This document shows, piece by piece, positions 62,189 to 64,000 of a DNA stretch of 64,000 nucleotides. Within the stretch, counting starts at the first letter, position 1. Each line of letters opens with the position of its first letter. The position numbers and the translations under genes were made by a program. This stretch comes from Bin87 sp034423575 (GTDB lineage: Bacteria > Chloroflexota > Dehalococcoidia > Lucifugimonadales > UBA3495): NCBI GenBank assembly GCA_034423575.1, contig DAOUIF010000007.1, forward strand, positions 41,781 to 105,780, read 5' to 3'. Under the pieces are notes generated by a model. That model ran no database searches. It was not told where the DNA came from and saw only the letters and a list, made by a program, of their open reading frames with translations.

Positions 62189-62365
62189 CTATGCCACGTC
62201 GTAGTCTTCCATGTTGTCGCGAAAAAAGTTCGCACGGAACCGTTCCGCAGTGGCAAACCCGGCGACGATGAAGGGGTCGTCGTCGGCGAACTCCCGGTCC
62301 GACGCCGCCAGGAAGTCACGGGCGGTTCGGGCGTGTTCGGCTGCGGTCATTTCCCTGGTGGTCAT
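62189..62365 (-). CDS. small helical hypothetical protein
   Basis: A 58-residue protein (MTTREMTAAEHARTARDFLA...) with two predicted helices. The first helix resembles the start of HEPN/PaREP1-like small proteins, but the WGAAA core seen in the two larger relatives in this window is absent. It could be a truncated relative or an unrelated small protein. Confidence 0.45.
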   Translation of the reverse strand: MTTREMTAAEHARTARDFLAASDREFADDDPFIVAGFATAERFRANFFRDNMEDYDVA

Positions 62366-62420
62366 CGGAGCCCTCAGCAAGTCGGCGATCCATTGTACCC
62401 GCCCGGCGGCGCAATGCGGT

Positions 62421-62450
62421 AGGGCCGCTGCCTGGCAACGCAGCGGCCCT
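62421..62450 (-). terminator. strong hairpin downstream of the subtilase gene
   Basis: A perfect 11-bp GC-rich stem AGGGCCGCTGC/GCAGCGGCCCT with an 8-base loop, 31 bases past the subtilase stop. There is no T-run on the minus side, so it may act as a processing or rho-assisted end rather than a classical terminator. Confidence 0.5.
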
Positions 62451-62480
62451 GAAATCAGACGGAGGCTTGGTCAGCCGCGG

Positions 62481-64000
62481 TCAGGGAGTGCAATCAAGCT
62501 GGGGAATGGCAACGCCCGGCGGCAGGGTGTTCCGTCCCGGCAGGCGTGCCCAGCGCTTGCCCAGTTCCGCCCAGGTGAATTCGGCTCCGACGTTGATCTT
62601 ATTGTCGTACAGGTTGTTGCTGCTCAGCACCGTGAAGGTGTGCGCTGCGCCGGGAGTTAGTCGCCGGATGGTGTACTCGGCGCGTCCTTCCTCGCTGACC
62701 GGGATGTTCAGCGCGTTCACGTCAACATAGACGAAAGCCTCAATCCAATCTTTCGTGCAACTCTCCCTGGTCAGATTGTAATCGACCTCCATGTTGACGT
62801 AGCCGATACGGTAGTGGGTAGCTTCGGGCACGAGATCCCAAGATATGACGACCTCGTCGTCATTTTCACCAAGGCGTATGTCGAGGTTGGCCGCTGGCGG
62901 TGAGCCGCGCCGCTCGGGTACGATCCCAGGAACCGGCAGCTTCGCCAGGCCGTGGCCCCAGGTGGAGTCCGCTTCATGAGATCCCCGATCAGCCGCGTAG
63001 TTCTTCAGGTAATGTACCACCTGCCACGGGGCATAGTGGGGGAAGCGTTGCCTCACCAACGCCGCCAAGCCGGCCACGTGGGGCGCGGCCTGGCTGGTGC
63101 CAGCGAACCAGCATTCCGTGCTATCGTCATAGCGGGTATAGTGAGGATATACCGTTGATCTTCCGCAGGAAATTCCCGTTATGTCCGGCTTGATCCGACC
63201 GTCGATGGTGGGGCCGCGGGAGCTGTAGGGTGCAATGAAATCGGGATTCTCCCAGTGGGCGGCCCCCACTGCCAGCATACCGGGGTTGCGGCTATCGGCC
63301 TCGGCGGTGAGACTGTAATCCAGCGAATAATATTGCCATTCGTCAGCCATGAAAGCCTTCAACTGGATCCAGGCAGGCTCATCAGGACAAGTTTCCTTTT
63401 GTATAAGCACATAGTAATCTCCTTCGTCATCCGGGCTAGTGGCTTCAAACCATACTATAGCCCTGGGAATGTCAAAGGCTCCGCCATTCTGTATATCAAT
63501 ATCCTCGGCAACCAAAATATCGTTATTAGGGCCCGGGATAGATCGCACCAACCTCAAATCCAAATCGCAATCAGCGCCTCCCCAGGAATCATCCCACCTC
63601 ATGAATGCCGTAACCCTGGAGGCCCTTGCGGAGTCTTCATCAAATGGCAGATAAAATGAATTGCCTTGATCCCGTGAGGTGAAATTCAGTTGATTATTAC
63701 CGTCCGCATCGCTGAACCTGCCGTACCAAACCTTTTTAGCGTGATTGCCGGCGGCATTGACGAATACGATGCCGCCGTCCACCGCCGCGTCGATGCTCCT
63801 AAGCCGGCTGTCGCTGAATGGGGACGTGCCATCGCCAGGTCCCTGATAGATAGAACCTAAACCGAAGCCAAGGTGAAATCTACATTTGCAGTGCAGAGCG
63901 GGTTGGCTTGGGTGTCGGCGATTAATTCGCCGGCCTTGGCTTGGAGCACGGTTCGGCAGCGATGTTTGACTTCTTCCCGTCGCTGGGTCAGATCGGTGAA
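62481..64000 (-). CDS. subtilisin-like (S8) serine protease with FN3-like domain, partial and apparently frameshifted
   Basis: The gene enters from the right edge. Visible S8 elements are the oxyanion asparagine block GIVFVNAAGNHA and the catalytic serine GTSQAAPHVAGLAALV; the Asp and His regions lie beyond 64000. A C-terminal FN3-like domain (VISWDLVPEATHYRIGYVNM) matches the HtrA-like protease. Above about 63870 the protein-like sequence (TDLTQRREEVKH, then AGELIADTQANPLCTANVDF) is in a different frame from LGFGLGSIYQ below it. A one-base indel therefore interrupts the gene, either genuine or a sequencing error. Without correction the longest product would start at GTG 63782. Confidence 0.8.
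   Translation of the reverse strand, partial: HRSDPATGRSQTSLPNRAPSQGRRINRRHPSQPALHCKCRFHLGFGLGSIYQGPGDGTSPFSDSRLRSIDAAVDGGIVFVNAAGNHAKKVWYGRFSDADGNNQLNFTSRDQGNSFYLPFDEDSARASRVTAFMRWDDSWGGADCDLDLRLVRSIPGPNNDILVAEDIDIQNGGAFDIPRAIVWFEATSPDDEGDYYVLIQKETCPDEPAWIQLKAFMADEWQYYSLDYSLTAEADSRNPGMLAVGAAHWENPDFIAPYSSRGPTIDGRIKPDITGISCGRSTVYPHYTRYDDSTECWFAGTSQAAPHVAGLAALVRQRFPHYAPWQVVHYLKNYAADRGSHEADSTWGHGLAKLPVPGIVPERRGSPPAANLDIRLGENDDEVVISWDLVPEATHYRIGYVNMEVDYNLTRESCTKDWIEAFVYVDVNALNIPVSEEGRAEYTIRRLTPGAAHTFTVLSSNNLYDNKINVGAEFTWAELGKRWARLPGRNTLPPGVAIPQLDCTP

Noticed and set aside
1..64000. CRISPR array, rRNA genes, IS elements or prophage
   Set aside because: No regularly spaced repeats, rRNA sequence, transposase or phage structural genes were found.

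Overview
The window looks like chromosomal DNA of an uncultured, GC-rich (roughly 60 %) bacterium. The best guess, by inference, is Chloroflexota of the SAR202/Dehalococcoidia-like kind. Supporting signs are a catabolic gene mix (class II and HpcH/HpaI aldolases, CoA-transferase, SMP-30 and NHL propellers, tandem dienelactone hydrolases, many SDRs, two YYGW-type MFS carriers), a CysO-like sulfur carrier and an orphan AprA-like flavoprotein. No marker gene settles the taxonomy, and there is no rRNA, phage, IS element or CRISPR array.

Layout. 1-3.3 kb: a partial PIN-domain gene, an FAD-dependent halogenase, a hypothetical gene and an HpcH/HpaI aldolase. 3.5-5.8 kb: tRNA-Thr(CGT), then a threonine-synthase-like PLP enzyme, a NIL-domain protein and a CysO-like sulfur carrier ending in GGLT, closed by a strong terminator. 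5.97-20.2 kb: a long same-strand hopanoid operon (polyprenyl synthase, hpnH, hpnG, hpnA, squalene-hopene cyclase, YjbQ, hpnC, hpnD, hpnE), followed by a class II aldolase, a divergent SDR, a nucleoside hydrolase and an alkaline-phosphatase-superfamily phosphodiesterase. 20.2-26.9 kb, minus strand: a DUF2157/GDYXXLXY pair (the second frameshifted) and a lipid operon (HadA-like, HadB-like, plsX, fabG, PEP-mutase-like lyase). 27-36.3 kb: CoA-transferase, propeller enzymes, MFS, class III aminotransferase and tandem dienelactone hydrolases.

36.3-44.7 kb holds the most unusual genes. A thioredoxin/NHL-repeat protein (38249-39769) has an in-frame TGA exactly where relatives have the first Cys of a CxxC motif, followed by a SECIS-like hairpin, so it is a candidate selenoprotein. 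An MNT-HEPN fusion, a PaREP1/HEPN-like pair and an AprA-like protein without aprB lie nearby. 44.8-58.4 kb: a secreted MA-type metallopeptidase with a C-terminal sorting tail, oxidoreductases, an MBL hydrolase with a palindrome in its leader, inositol monophosphatase, a second MFS and nadE, which appears leaderless. 58.4-64 kb, minus strand: Uma2, a methyltransferase and a secreted-protease island in which an HtrA-like protease and a subtilase share a related accessory domain; the subtilase runs off the window and appears frameshifted.

Clear sigma-70-type promoters occur, including repeated extended -10 (TGNTATAAT-like) elements. Start sites given here often differ from the longest open frame and were chosen from Shine-Dalgarno sequences, ATGA overlaps and family N-termini.
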